Assembly: GCF_011806405.1 (NCBI RefSeq)
Contig: NZ_JAATOW010000015.1
Span: 30,497 to 94,496, forward strand
Length of the DNA stretch: 64,000 nucleotides
Reading direction: 5' to 3'
Origin: Pseudooceanicola sp. HF7
GTDB lineage: Bacteria > Pseudomonadota > Alphaproteobacteria > Rhodobacterales > Rhodobacteraceae
Notes under the pieces: model-generated
Told to the model about the DNA's origin: nothing
Seen by the model: the letters and a program-made list of their open reading frames with translations, nothing else
Databases searched by the model: none
Program-made: the position numbers and the translations under genes
Shown: positions 23,581 through 32,503 of the stretch, one piece after another
How positions within the stretch are numbered: the stretch's first letter is position 1
Layout: the number at the start of each line of letters is the position of its first letter

Positions 23581-25774
23581 TTGCGATCTTCCTTTCCGAG
23601 AGCATGAGATCCGCACCGCGCGGATGGCCGCTTCCTGCAATAATGTCGGCCGGGTCGAGAATGAGGGCGATCTGTCCGTCGCCCAGGATCGTGGCTGCGG
23701 CAATGCCGGGCGCACGGTAGAAGCTGTCGTCAAGCCCTTTGATCACGACTTGTCGCTGATCCTGGATGCCGTCGATCACCAAGGCCGCGCGGCTGCCATC
23801 CTCCAGGGAGATCAGAAGGACAATGGCACCAGCATCCGTTTTGCGATGCGCCCGGTATCCAAGCATGACGCCAAGATCGTAGAGCGGCACGAAGCCTCCT
23901 CGCACCCGGACAACGTAGGAGCCGGGGCGAAGCATCTGCACATCGTCCGGGCCGAGAGAGAGGGTCTCCACGACGACATTGAGCGGCAGCACCAGGGTCT
24001 CGCCGGCGACGTTGACCACCATCCCGTCCAGTACCGCGAGGGTCAGGGGAAGGGAGATGGAGAAGGTCGTACCCTTTCCCTTTTCGGATGTGATGGAAAT
24101 CCGCCCACCGAGCGACTGGATCGATGTCTTGACGACGTCCATGCCGACGCCGCGTCCGGAAAGGCTGGAAACCTGAGCTGCCGTAGAAAAGCCTGGCAAG
24201 AATAGGAGGTTATCAATTTCGCCGTCCGATAGATTTGCATCCGGTGCGACGAGCCCCTTGCTCACGGCTTTCTCCAGGACACGCTCGCGGTTGATACCGG
24301 CGCCGTCATCGGAGACTTCGATGATCACGCGCCCTGATCTGTGCGCGGCGGTCAGGGTAACGGTGCCGGCCTTGGACTTGCCGGCCGTCTGGCGGGCCTC
24401 CGTCGGCTCCAGCCCGTGGTCGACGGCATTCCGGATCATGTGCGTCAGTGGATCCGATAGCCGCTCGATCACCGTCTTGTCGACTTCAGTTGCCTCGCCC
24501 TCCGTGACCAGGCGCACCTCTTTCTCAACCGCTGCAGAGGATTCCCGCACGATGCGAGACATGCGCTGGAACAGAGATTTGACCGGCTGTGCCCGGATCA
24601 TCATGACCGAGTCTTGGATGTCGCGGGTCAGGCGCTGGAATTCCTCAAGTCCGTTCATCGCATCGGAATGCGGAGAGAGACCGGCTTCGTCCAGGCTTTG
24701 GGAGAGCATGGCCTGATTGATGACAAGCTCGCCAACAAGGTTCACCAGACGCTCAATCCGTTCAAGATCTACTCGCACGACGGATTTCGCCGCAGGGGGC
24801 GCGGCCTTTTTCGCCTCCGGGTCTGCTGGTTCCTTTGCTGGATCGTCTTTCTTGAGGGTAACGACCTTATCCGGCGCATCCTCGGGTTTGGTTCGGGTAT
24901 CTTCCGCGGCTGCAGGCGTGGTTGAGACATCCGGAGTGGCGGTCGCTTCCAGGCTGGGAGCATCCGGAAGGTCTGGGCCCGTGTCCCCGGCATCTTCTGC
25001 AGAAGGTCCGGAAACACAGGTGATCTCAAGCGTGCAAAGACCGTCGACAAACTCGAAGATATCGCGGATTTCAGGTTCGGCGGCCTCGGTATCCAGTTCG
25101 ATCAGCCATTCGACATAGGGGGTCTCAGGCGCGAGGCTCTCGAGGTTGGGAAGCTCCGTGGTGACGCAACTGATTTTCGCTTCGCCGAGGCCGCAGAGAT
25201 TGCGCAGCAGTTGCTGTGGCTCATTGCCAGTGGCAAAAAGCTCCTGATCCGGTTTGAAGCGGATGGTGTAATGGGCCAGCGAGCTTTCTGGCTCTGCGTC
25301 GAGGTCGGGAAGGTCCAGGGAAATACCCATGCCAAGCGGCTGGAAATCGTCTGCCTCTTCCTCTTCTTCCACGCCATGTTCGCCCAGCAAGGCGTCCAGA
25401 CGTTCCAGCAGCTCTTCGCTGGTGGCCTCGGGCAGGGGCGTTTCATCGCGACAGGCACGGACGAGGTCAGACAGATGGTCCGCGGCGAGGAAGAATAGTT
25501 TCATCGCCTCGCTGTCAGGATGCATGTTGCCGTTGCGGACCTCATCCATCACCGTTTCGTAGCGGTGGGCAAACCGGACCAGAGCCTCCAGGCCGAAAGC
25601 CCCGGCGCCGCCCTTGATGGAGTGAACCGCACGGAAGACGACGTTGATCGTCTCAGGATCTTCGGAACCGTCGTCCAACTCCTGCAGGCCATCCTGCAAC
25701 GCCTCGAGAAGTTCTTCGCATTCAATGAAGAAAGAGGCGCGGATTTCCGCCATCGGGTCATTCTGATCGGACAT
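23573..25774 (-). CDS. cheA: Chemotaxis histidine kinase CheA
   Basis: 733 aa. P1 Hpt domain with phosphorylated His51 (HSIKGGAGAFG); a P2-like response-regulator docking region at about 165-270; an acidic/proline linker; P3 dimer helices starting near LVNLVGELVINQAMLSQSL; P4 ATPase with N box (HMIRNAVDHGLE), G1 (DDGAGIN) and G2 (GRGVGMDVVK); P5 CheW-like regulatory domain to the C-terminus. All catalytic elements are intact. Ribosome site AGGAGG. Third gene of the operon. Confidence 0.97.
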   Translation of the reverse strand: MSDQNDPMAEIRASFFIECEELLEALQDGLQELDDGSEDPETINVVFRAVHSIKGGAGAFGLEALVRFAHRYETVMDEVRNGNMHPDSEAMKLFFLAADHLSDLVRACRDETPLPEATSEELLERLDALLGEHGVEEEEEADDFQPLGMGISLDLPDLDAEPESSLAHYTIRFKPDQELFATGNEPQQLLRNLCGLGEAKISCVTTELPNLESLAPETPYVEWLIELDTEAAEPEIRDIFEFVDGLCTLEITCVSGPSAEDAGDTGPDLPDAPSLEATATPDVSTTPAAAEDTRTKPEDAPDKVVTLKKDDPAKEPADPEAKKAAPPAAKSVVRVDLERIERLVNLVGELVINQAMLSQSLDEAGLSPHSDAMNGLEEFQRLTRDIQDSVMMIRAQPVKSLFQRMSRIVRESSAAVEKEVRLVTEGEATEVDKTVIERLSDPLTHMIRNAVDHGLEPTEARQTAGKSKAGTVTLTAAHRSGRVIIEVSDDGAGINRERVLEKAVSKGLVAPDANLSDGEIDNLLFLPGFSTAAQVSSLSGRGVGMDVVKTSIQSLGGRISITSEKGKGTTFSISLPLTLAVLDGMVVNVAGETLVLPLNVVVETLSLGPDDVQMLRPGSYVVRVRGGFVPLYDLGVMLGYRAHRKTDAGAIVLLISLEDGSRAALVIDGIQDQRQVVIKGLDDSFYRAPGIAAATILGDGQIALILDPADIIAGSGHPRGADLMLSERKIANE

Positions 25775-25786
25775 CTCTTGCCCCTC

Positions 25787-26152
25787 CTATCCGGCTACCA
25801 TCTGCAGCGCCTTGACCAGCTTGGCTGGATCAAAGGGCTTGACGATCCAGCCCGTTGCCCCGGCTTCGCGGGCACGCATCTTGAGCTCAGGCGCACTTTC
25901 CGTGGTCAGGACCAGGATCGGCGTTGCGCGATGCCCTTCCTGCTCCCGGACAGCGTCAATGAAACCGAAGCCATCCATGCGGGGCATGTTGATATCGGTA
26001 ATGATCGCATCGGGTTCTATGCCGCCCAGAACCTCGATCCCGTGGACGCCATCATCGGCCAGGTGCACGGTGAAGCCAGCCGGCATGAGGGCCATGCGGA
26101 TCATGTCGCGCATCGTCCGGCTGTCATCCACTGCGAGAATAGTCAGACTCAT
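25787..26152 (-). CDS. cheY: CheY-like response regulator (first copy in operon)
   Basis: 121 aa receiver domain. DD at 9-10, phospho-acceptor Asp53 (ITDINMPRMDG), Thr83/84 and Lys105 (IVKPF). The usual aromatic switch residue is Trp102. Overlaps the STAS gene end by 4 bp and precedes cheA by 12 bp. In two-CheY alphaproteobacteria one copy drives the motor and the other drains phosphate; sequence alone does not say which this is. Confidence 0.93.
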   Translation of the reverse strand: MSLTILAVDDSRTMRDMIRMALMPAGFTVHLADDGVHGIEVLGGIEPDAIITDINMPRMDGFGFIDAVREQEGHRATPILVLTTESAPELKMRAREAGATGWIVKPFDPAKLVKALQMVAG

Positions 26153-26424
26153 ACCCGGCCCTCCGCCACGGTTTCGGGGGAAAAGCCCATCTGGGCCAGT
26201 TGTTCGACCACCCGGTCATTCACGTTCGTCAGACTCAGCGAATGTCCCGCTGCCTTCAGAGACGTCGCGGCTGCCAGCATGACCTGCAGGCAGAGCGCGC
26301 CGATTTGCGTTACATCCCTGGCGTCGAGCACGACATCGCCCTCAAGGCGTGCCTTCAGCTCTTCAGCCAGTGGGGCGGCTGCCGGTAGATCCAGCTTCGG
26401 TTGTAGGACCAGTGGCTCAGTCAT
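26149..26424 (-). CDS. STAS domain protein heading the che operon (CheX-like position)
   Basis: 91 aa, a minimal STAS fold like anti-sigma factor antagonists. The segment normally carrying the phosphorylated serine (DSSG) reads QIGALCLQV, so the phosphosite is absent. Small STAS genes head related che operons in some alphaproteobacteria. The start ATG at 26424 has AGG upstream; a GTG six bases earlier is possible. Probably a protein-protein adaptor in the array (inference). Confidence 0.85.
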   Translation of the reverse strand: MTEPLVLQPKLDLPAAAPLAEELKARLEGDVVLDARDVTQIGALCLQVMLAAATSLKAAGHSLSLTNVNDRVVEQLAQMGFSPETVAEGRV

Positions 26425-26635
26425 GGCCACCTGCCCAAGGCAAGCGGGCGGTGCGAATGCATGCCAGACTCCCGTCGTTCCATTGCGTCTAGCCGGTGAT
26501 AGGGCGCTGGCCGTTAAGACGAAGTTACGCGGGCCGGAGGTTTAGGTGGGTTTTGAACGACCTTGCCGCCGGAGCAGCGCCGCGATGGCTGCCCTTGCCC
26601 GGCGCAGCCCTGAAAAGCCTGGGGGCAGGAAAGAG

Positions 26636-26665
26636 AAAAGCGCGATCCCGGGATGGGAACGCGCC
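26636..26665 (-). terminator. Terminator of the methyl-THF cluster
   Basis: On the minus strand GCGCG and CGCGC enclose a loop that holds the palindrome ATCCCGGGAT, followed by TTTTCTC. It lies about 40 bp after the methyltransferase stop codon. Confidence 0.6.
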
Positions 26666-26703
26666 TTGAAACAAAGAGTATTTCGGGTGTCTTAGCTTTC
26701 GGA

Positions 26704-27666
26704 TCAGCCGCGGCGGCGGCGGCGACCGCCACGTCCGCTGCCCGCAGCCGCCGAAGCCTTGGCGGCCTCTGCGAAAGTCGCGCCTTCCTTCACCGCATCA
26801 ACGACACGGGCAAAACTGATCCAGGCAGTGCCGTTGGGATCATGGTTCATCAGCAGATTCGCTGCCTTCACCGCTTCCATCTCTACCTGGCGAATGGGGT
26901 TCATAATGGCAGAGGTCATGCCGGCGCCGATGGCCATGGGCAGGAAGGCCGCGTTCACGCCATGACGATTCGGCAGGCCGAAGGAGATGTTCGACGCGCC
27001 ACAGGTGGTGTTCACCCCCAGCTCTTCACGCAGCTTGCGGACAAGCGCAAAGACCTGCTGGCCGGCACTCGCCATTGCGCCCACCGGCATCACCAGCGGG
27101 TCCACGACGATGTCATGCGCAGGGATGCCGAAGTCAGCTGCGCGTTCGACGATCTTCTTGGCCACAAGGAAGCGCACCTCGGGATCTTCGGAGATACCCG
27201 TGTCATCATTGGAAATGGCCACGACCGGCACGTTGTACTTCTTGATCAGGGGCAGGATGACCTCAAGCTTTTCTTCCTCGCCGGTGACGGAGTTCACCAG
27301 CGGCCGGCCTTCTGCCATCTCGAGGCCGGCTTCCAGTGCGCCGGGCACCGAGCTGTCGATGCAGAGCGGCACGTCGACCAGACCCTGGACAAGCTCGATC
27401 ACCTTGCGCATCAGGGGCGGCTCGGTCTCATTGGGGTTGGGGTTCGAGTTGTAGACAACGCCCGCGTTCACATCGAGAACCATGGCCCCGCAGGCAACCT
27501 GTTCGATCGCGTCTTTCTCGACGGTCGAAAAATCCCCGGCTTCCAGTTCCGCTGCCAGCTTCTTGCGGCCGGTCGGATTGATCCGCTCGCCGATGACGCA
27601 GAATGGCTCGTCGAAGCCGATGGTCACGGTCTTGGACTTGGATTCGAGAACGGTACGGGTCGTCAT
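26704..27666 (-). CDS. Methyltetrahydrofolate:corrinoid methyltransferase (MeTr-like)
   Basis: 320 aa pterin-binding TIM barrel. N-terminal FCVIGERINPTGRKKL is the folate signature of MeTr and MetH pterin domains; DVNAG, CIDSS and NSVTGEEEK follow in order. It should move a methyl group between methyl-THF and a corrinoid protein. The C-terminus ends in an unusual basic Gly/Arg tail (GSGRGGRRRRRG). The ATG at 27666 has GGAAGGA; the frame is open to 27729. Located after a metF-like gene, so both probably feed demethylation-derived methyl groups into the folate pool. Confidence 0.88.
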   Translation of the reverse strand: MTTRTVLESKSKTVTIGFDEPFCVIGERINPTGRKKLAAELEAGDFSTVEKDAIEQVACGAMVLDVNAGVVYNSNPNPNETEPPLMRKVIELVQGLVDVPLCIDSSVPGALEAGLEMAEGRPLVNSVTGEEEKLEVILPLIKKYNVPVVAISNDDTGISEDPEVRFLVAKKIVERAADFGIPAHDIVVDPLVMPVGAMASAGQQVFALVRKLREELGVNTTCGASNISFGLPNRHGVNAAFLPMAIGAGMTSAIMNPIRQVEMEAVKAANLLMNHDPNGTAWISFARVVDAVKEGATFAEAAKASAAAGSGRGGRRRRRG

Positions 27667-27795
27667 GGATAATCCTTCCGGTGGCGTCAGTTCCCAAAAG
27701 GGTATGACGGCAGAGCCGCCCCGGCGCAACCGGGTCCACGGCAGACAGGGCAGGTGGCCCGTTTTCAGGACCGCCAGATCAGCTTGTAAGGAGGT

Positions 27796-28713
27796 TCAGG
27801 CCTTTGCCAGCACCGGAGCGGTGGCGTCACCGCCGTGATCAATGGCGAATTGGGCCGCCGTGCGAATGCCACCAAGCGGGAACAGGTGGATCTGTTCGAT
27901 CAGGTCCTCGCCATTCTCACGTGCTTGCGAAAGGTCGGACAGGATTTCCGTTGGCTCATAGGGCATCATCAGCTTCGTGACATCCAGCGCCCGCTTCTGA
28001 AGCACCTTCAGCGACGGGCCAACGCCGCAGGCGATCGCGAACTTGATCAGCGTCTGCAGTTTCGCCGGGCCGGCGATGCCCAGGTGGATGGGCAGGGCGA
28101 TGCCCTCTGCCTTCAGGCGGCGCGCCCATTCCAGGATCGGACCTGCCTCGAAGGCGAATTGAGTAGCGATGGCCATCTGCGCATCGGAGCGCTCCGCGAA
28201 GGCTTGTTTCCAGTGCAGTGCCTCCATCACCATGGCATCGCTTCCATCAGGATCGATGTCTCGGTTGCCTTCGGGATGACCGGCGACGTGGAGATGGGTG
28301 AAGCCTGCCTTGTCGAAAAGCCCGGTCTCCATCAGTTGCATCGAGTTGTCGAAGTCGCCGTGGGGCGTGGAAATCCCGCCGCCCAGCAGGAGGGCCTGCT
28401 GCACGCCGGCCTCACCCTGGTAGCGGGCGATCCAGTCTGCAAGGGTCGCCTTTTCCTTGATGATGCGCGCCGGGAAATGGGGCATGACCTCGTAACCTTC
28501 GCCGGCGATGCGCCGGGCGGTCGCCACCATTTCCTCGATCGGGGTGCCAACGATGTGGGCGATGTAGACACGGGTGCCCCTGGGCAGCAGCGCGCGGAAA
28601 TCGTCAACCTTGGCCGCAGTCCGAGGCATCACCTCGATCGAATAGCCCGACAGGATGCCGCCAAGTTGCGAAATGCCGGGGGCGGACTTGCGCCGGAAAG
28701 GAAGAAGCGACAT
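27796..28713 (-). CDS. Methylenetetrahydrofolate reductase-like protein
   Basis: 305 aa flavoprotein-type TIM barrel of the MTHFR family: N-terminal SIEVMPRTAAKVDDF, MPHFPARIIKEK, LLLGGGIS (folate/FAD region) and HVAGHPEGNRDI. It is divergent from standard MetF, and with the neighbouring corrinoid methyltransferase it is more likely to work in C1 catabolism (methyl-THF to methylene-THF) than in methionine synthesis. Ribosome site AGGAG. 57 bp after the small virulence-factor-family gene and 129 bp before the methyltransferase start. Confidence 0.85.
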   Translation of the reverse strand: MSLLPFRRKSAPGISQLGGILSGYSIEVMPRTAAKVDDFRALLPRGTRVYIAHIVGTPIEEMVATARRIAGEGYEVMPHFPARIIKEKATLADWIARYQGEAGVQQALLLGGGISTPHGDFDNSMQLMETGLFDKAGFTHLHVAGHPEGNRDIDPDGSDAMVMEALHWKQAFAERSDAQMAIATQFAFEAGPILEWARRLKAEGIALPIHLGIAGPAKLQTLIKFAIACGVGPSLKVLQKRALDVTKLMMPYEPTEILSDLSQARENGEDLIEQIHLFPLGGIRTAAQFAIDHGGDATAPVLAKA

Positions 28714-28770
28714 CAGCGGTCTCCTGTGACGGGCGGCCCGCCGAAGCGGTTCCGCCAGATGGGGCAGGCG

Positions 28771-29067
28771 TCAGGTCCAGCCGTCGTTGGCGATCAGGGC
28801 CTTGAGCTTTTCCTGATCATATTCGCTGTCGAGGCGTCGGATTTCGCTGTCAGCGACCTCCTGTGCGTCACCTTCGACAGAATAGGGCTGCGCCTTGCGC
28901 CATTCTGCAAGGTACGCATCCGTTTCAGCGGCGCCGGTTTTCATCGCGGCCCGGTCGATCGCCTGTTCGAAACGTTCGGGCAGAACGGCCTTGGTGGCGC
29001 GGCGACCCTTGCCGACGATGACCTGGGCCGGGATATCCCGCCAATAGACGATAGTGACATCGGGCAT
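28771..29067 (-). CDS. 'Virulence factor' family small protein
   Basis: 98 aa. Begins MPDVTIVYWRDIPAQVIVGKG, a pattern seen in the small family labelled 'virulence factor' in databases; despite the name, no pathogenic role is implied here. It is found beside methyl-THF genes in Rhodobacteraceae (recalled, not searched). First gene of the three-gene set, ribosome site AGGAG. Function unknown. Confidence 0.75.
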   Translation of the reverse strand: MPDVTIVYWRDIPAQVIVGKGRRATKAVLPERFEQAIDRAAMKTGAAETDAYLAEWRKAQPYSVEGDAQEVADSEIRRLDSEYDQEKLKALIANDGWT

Positions 29068-29275
29068 GATGACTCTCCTGGGTTAAACATATGTGTAGTC
29101 GCGGTGGATCCGCGGTGGCGGACAGGGCCGTACGATCCCATCAGGTTTACAGACAGCAGATCGGGAGGCTGAGTGCAAACCACAGGTCGGTGGGCAACGG
29201 TGCAGATCTTTAGGTTCTTGCGTGACCGCGGTCGAGTGACTAGTTTGGATTCAAACATGTATGGAGGGCGCGACC

Positions 29276-30388
29276 ATGGCGCCCAGGCGTCCCAAAGGTG
29301 CGGGCGCATTCCCGAAACCGGTTGAAAACCCCGCACCGAATCCGCCAGATCCGTCCGAGCTCTATGCCGCCCTGGATCTGGGTACGAACTCGTGCCGCAT
29401 GCTGATTGCCCAACCCAAGGGCAGCCAGTTTCATGTGGTCGACAGTTTCTCGAAGTCGGTTCAGCTCGGGTCCGGGCTGGAACGCTCCGGACGGCTGTCC
29501 AGGTCTTCGATGCAGAGGACCATCCAGGCGATGCGCATCTGCCAGCAGAAGCTGAAGCGGCACAAGGTGCGGCAAATGCGGCTGGTGGCGACCGAAGCCT
29601 GTCGGCGTGCAACCAACGCAAGGGGCTTCGTGCAGCAGGTTCAAAGAGAGACCGGCCTGAAGCTTGAAATCATCGAGCCGGAGGAAGAAGCGCGCCTGGC
29701 GGTGATTTCCTGCGCGCCGCTTGTCTCTACCCGGACCGATCAGCTGCTAGTGGTCGATATCGGCGGAGGCTCGACAGAGCTGGTCTGGATCGACCTGACC
29801 TCTGTTCCCCATCGTGACCGGCCAAAGGCGATCATGCGGTTGCATGCGGGCTTCCACCCGCCGCAAAGTCCCTTTCCCGCCGCCAAGGTCGTGGACTGGA
29901 TTTCCGTGCCGCTTGGCGTGGCGACCCTGCGTGACCAGTTTCAGGATGTGGAGGACGATGCCGCGCGCTTTGCCCTAATGTCCTGGTTCTTCGAAGAAAG
30001 CCTGGCTGAATTCGCACCCTACGCGGATGAGCAGGCGCGCGAGGGGTTCCAGATCGTGGGGACGTCCGGCACCGTGACCACGGTTGCGGCCAGTCACCTG
30101 GGGCTGAAGCGCTACGACCGGACCAAGGTGGACGGGCTGCGCATGACCTCGGACCAGATCGACAAGGTGATCCGGGGCTATCTTGAACTTGGGCCGGATG
30201 GCCGTCGCAAGGACCCGCGGATCGGGCAGGACCGGCAAGCGTTGATCATGTCCGGATCGGCCATCCTGCAAGCGCTCTTGCGGTGCTGGCCGACGGACAG
30301 GCTGAGCGTGGCAGACCGGGGTTTGCGCGAAGGCCTGCTTTATGCGCAGATGTCGAAAGACGGCGTGCTGGAAGACGGGCCTTTCTGA
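29276..30388 (+). CDS. Ppx/GppA phosphatase family protein
   Basis: 370 aa actin-like ATPase-fold phosphatase acting on polyphosphate or pppGpp. Phosphate-1 motif ALDLGTNSCRMLIA with Asp34, phosphate-2 VVDIGGGSTELVW, and GTSGTVTTVAASHL. It lacks the long C-terminal domain of E. coli Ppx/GppA (about 500 aa), as is common in alphaproteobacteria. The ATG at 29276 has GGAGG at ideal spacing; upstream in-frame starts do not. Upstream of rlmE with a 124-bp gap. Confidence 0.92.
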   Translation: MAPRRPKGAGAFPKPVENPAPNPPDPSELYAALDLGTNSCRMLIAQPKGSQFHVVDSFSKSVQLGSGLERSGRLSRSSMQRTIQAMRICQQKLKRHKVRQMRLVATEACRRATNARGFVQQVQRETGLKLEIIEPEEEARLAVISCAPLVSTRTDQLLVVDIGGGSTELVWIDLTSVPHRDRPKAIMRLHAGFHPPQSPFPAAKVVDWISVPLGVATLRDQFQDVEDDAARFALMSWFFEESLAEFAPYADEQAREGFQIVGTSGTVTTVAASHLGLKRYDRTKVDGLRMTSDQIDKVIRGYLELGPDGRRKDPRIGQDRQALIMSGSAILQALLRCWPTDRLSVADRGLREGLLYAQMSKDGVLEDGPF

Positions 30389-30406
30389 GAAGAGGGGCCT
30401 TTCTGA
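30371..30406 (+). repeat. 18-bp tandem duplication over the ppx/gppA stop codon
   Basis: GAAGACGGGCCTTTCTGA is immediately followed by GAAGAGGGGCCTTTCTGA, one difference. The unit encodes the last five residues (EDGPF) and the stop, so the second copy sits just outside the gene. Confidence 0.85.
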
Positions 30407-30512
30407 AGCGGCCGTTTTGCGGTATCGCAGCGGCTTCGGGTCCGGGGCACTGCCCTCGCGCGGCTTTGGCCGTTCTCCCGGTGAGCATATCTGACAGGAT
30501 GAAGAGACGGTC

Positions 30513-31244
30513 ATGGCGAAGAAACCCACGGGAAAGAACACCTCTGGACGGGGTCAGCGCGATCTGACCGTGAAGGTGAAGACCGCGCGTGGCCGCACCT
30601 TGTCTTCCACGCGCTGGCTGCAACGGCAGTTGAACGATCCTTACGTTGTGCGCGCCAAGGCCGAAGGTTACCGGGGCCGCGCCGCCTTCAAGATCATGGA
30701 GCTGGACGACAAGTTTCGCTTCCTCGTGCCCGGCGCACGCGTGTTGGACCTTGGCTGCGCACCGGGGGGGTGGATCCAGGTGGCGGTGCCCCGGATCAAC
30801 GCTCTTGGAGAGAAAAGCGGCAAGGCCGTAGGCCAGATCATCGGCGTCGACCTGCAAGAGGTGGATCCGATCCCCGGCGCAGAGGTCTACCAGCTTGATT
30901 TCATGGAAGATGACGCGGATCTGAAGGTCAAGGAATGGCTGGGCGGCCAGGCCGACGTGGTCATGAGCGACATGGCGGCGTCTTCCTCTGGGCACAAGCA
31001 GACGGATCACCTGCGGATCATCGCGCTTTGCGAAGCTGCGGCCTACCTGGCCTTCGATGTGCTGTCCGAGGGTGGGACCTTCGTGGCGAAAGTGCTGGCC
31101 GGTGGCGCCGAAGGTGAGCTTCAGAAACTGCTGAAGCAGAAGTTCACCAAGGTCTCCCATGTGAAGCCGCCTTCAAGCCGCTCTGATTCATCGGAGAAAT
31201 TCGTCGTCGCGACCGGGTTCCGGGGGAATACCGAAGAGAGCTGA
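30513..31244 (+). CDS. rlmE: 23S rRNA (uridine-2552-2'-O)-methyltransferase
   Basis: 243 aa FtsJ/RrmJ family. SAM motif [11 protein letters not shown], and the catalytic K-D-K-E set visible as [22 protein letters not shown] and SSEKF. It methylates the ribosomal A-loop. A basic N-terminal extension of about 25 residues ([17 protein letters not shown]) is longer than in E. coli. Confidence 0.96.
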   Translation: MAKKPTGKNTSGRGQRDLTVKVKTARGRTLSSTRWLQRQLNDPYVVRAKAEGYRGRAAFKIMELDDKFRFLVPGARVLDLGCAPGGWIQVAVPRINALGEKSGKAVGQIIGVDLQEVDPIPGAEVYQLDFMEDDADLKVKEWLGGQADVVMSDMAASSSGHKQTDHLRIIALCEAAAYLAFDVLSEGGTFVAKVLAGGAEGELQKLLKQKFTKVSHVKPPSSRSDSSEKFVVATGFRGNTEES

Positions 31245-31286
31245 GGAATCGCTTTTCGCGACCGGGCGCCACGCTATTGTTGCGCC

Positions 31287-32291
31287 ATGACCAAAGACCT
31301 CAAACCGCTTGCCGTCTCCCTCGGCGATCCCGCCGGTATCGGGCCTGAAATCGCTGTCAGAGCCGTGATCGCATCCAATGCGCCGCCCTGTGTCTTGCTT
31401 GGCCAAAGGGCGGTGGCAGAACGCGCGCTTGCGCTGGTGGCGCCCGATCACCAATTGCAGGTGGTCGCGCATCCCGGCGAAGCGCCTCTTTCTGCATCCC
31501 ATCTGCGCCTTGTCGAGACCGGTGTGCCGGGCCTTGTGACATATGGTGTTGTCTCTGCGCAGGCCGGGGCAGCCGCCTTTGATGCCATTCGCGCCGGTAT
31601 CGGTCTGTGCCTCTCGGGGGAAGCCTCCGGACTGGTGACGGCGCCAATCCACAAGGAAGCCCTTTCTGCCGCTGGCGTGCCTTTCCCGGGCCATACCGAG
31701 ATGCTGGCGCATTATGCCGGCGGGGTTGAGGTGGCGATGATGCTGGCCAATGGCGTGATCCGCACCGTGCTTGTCACCATCCATGTCGCCCTTTCCAAGG
31801 CGGTTGAGCTGGCGGACTTTGATGCGAACTTGCGGGCGATCCGCCTGGCCCACGAAGGGTGCCGGGCTTTCGGAATTGCGCATCCGCGCGTTGCCGTGGC
31901 GGGGTTAAATCCGCATGCGGGCGAGGGCGGGCTGTTCGGGCGCGAAGAAATCGAGATCATCTCTCCGGCGATCAAGGCCGCCCGCGCCGAAGGGATCGAC
32001 GCCTCTGGTCCCTGGCCGGGCGACACAGTTTTCATGCAGGCGCGGAAGGGACATTTTGACGTGGTCGTAGCGCAGTATCACGACCAGGGCCTCATTCCGG
32101 TAAAGTACCTCGGGCTGGAAGAAGGGGTGAATATCACGCTTGGCTTGCCCTTCGTGCGCACCTCACCCGATCACGGAACGGCCTTCGATATCGCGGGCAT
32201 GGGCATTGCCGATGCCGGGTCGATGCGGCTTGCCCTGCGCCAGGCAGAGGTCATGGCGAAAGCGCGTTTGCAGGCCGCTACACCCGCCTGA
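31287..32291 (+). CDS. pdxA: 4-hydroxythreonine-4-phosphate dehydrogenase
   Basis: 334 aa, usual length. N-terminus AVSLGDPAGIGPEIAVRA; metal-binding histidines in FPGHTEML, LNPHAGEGG and YHDQGLIPVKYLG. It oxidises 4-phosphohydroxy-L-threonine in pyridoxal-phosphate synthesis. 42 bp after rlmE; the common partners surA and ksgA are not next to it. No clear terminator follows. Confidence 0.96.
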   Translation: MTKDLKPLAVSLGDPAGIGPEIAVRAVIASNAPPCVLLGQRAVAERALALVAPDHQLQVVAHPGEAPLSASHLRLVETGVPGLVTYGVVSAQAGAAAFDAIRAGIGLCLSGEASGLVTAPIHKEALSAAGVPFPGHTEMLAHYAGGVEVAMMLANGVIRTVLVTIHVALSKAVELADFDANLRAIRLAHEGCRAFGIAHPRVAVAGLNPHAGEGGLFGREEIEIISPAIKAARAEGIDASGPWPGDTVFMQARKGHFDVVVAQYHDQGLIPVKYLGLEEGVNITLGLPFVRTSPDHGTAFDIAGMGIADAGSMRLALRQAEVMAKARLQAATPA

Positions 32292-32503
32292 CATCACGAG
32301 CGACAGCGTTCTGTCCTTGAAAAAAGAAGAGGGGCCGCAAGGACCCTCAACCATTGATTGTGGGTGGTGATCTTTGCAAAGGTAGGTTTCTGCAGTCACA
32401 AGCGTGATGGTTTTATCTGTCAATAATCAGCTTTCGTGGCATATTGGGCTTCAGGACCGTTGGGAAAGAGGGGTCCAGACGAGGTGAGATAGCGGGGGAG
32501 CCA

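Noticed and set aside
29832..30541. Minus-strand open frames opposite ppx/gppA
   Set aside because: Antisense to a conserved phosphatase; no motif support.
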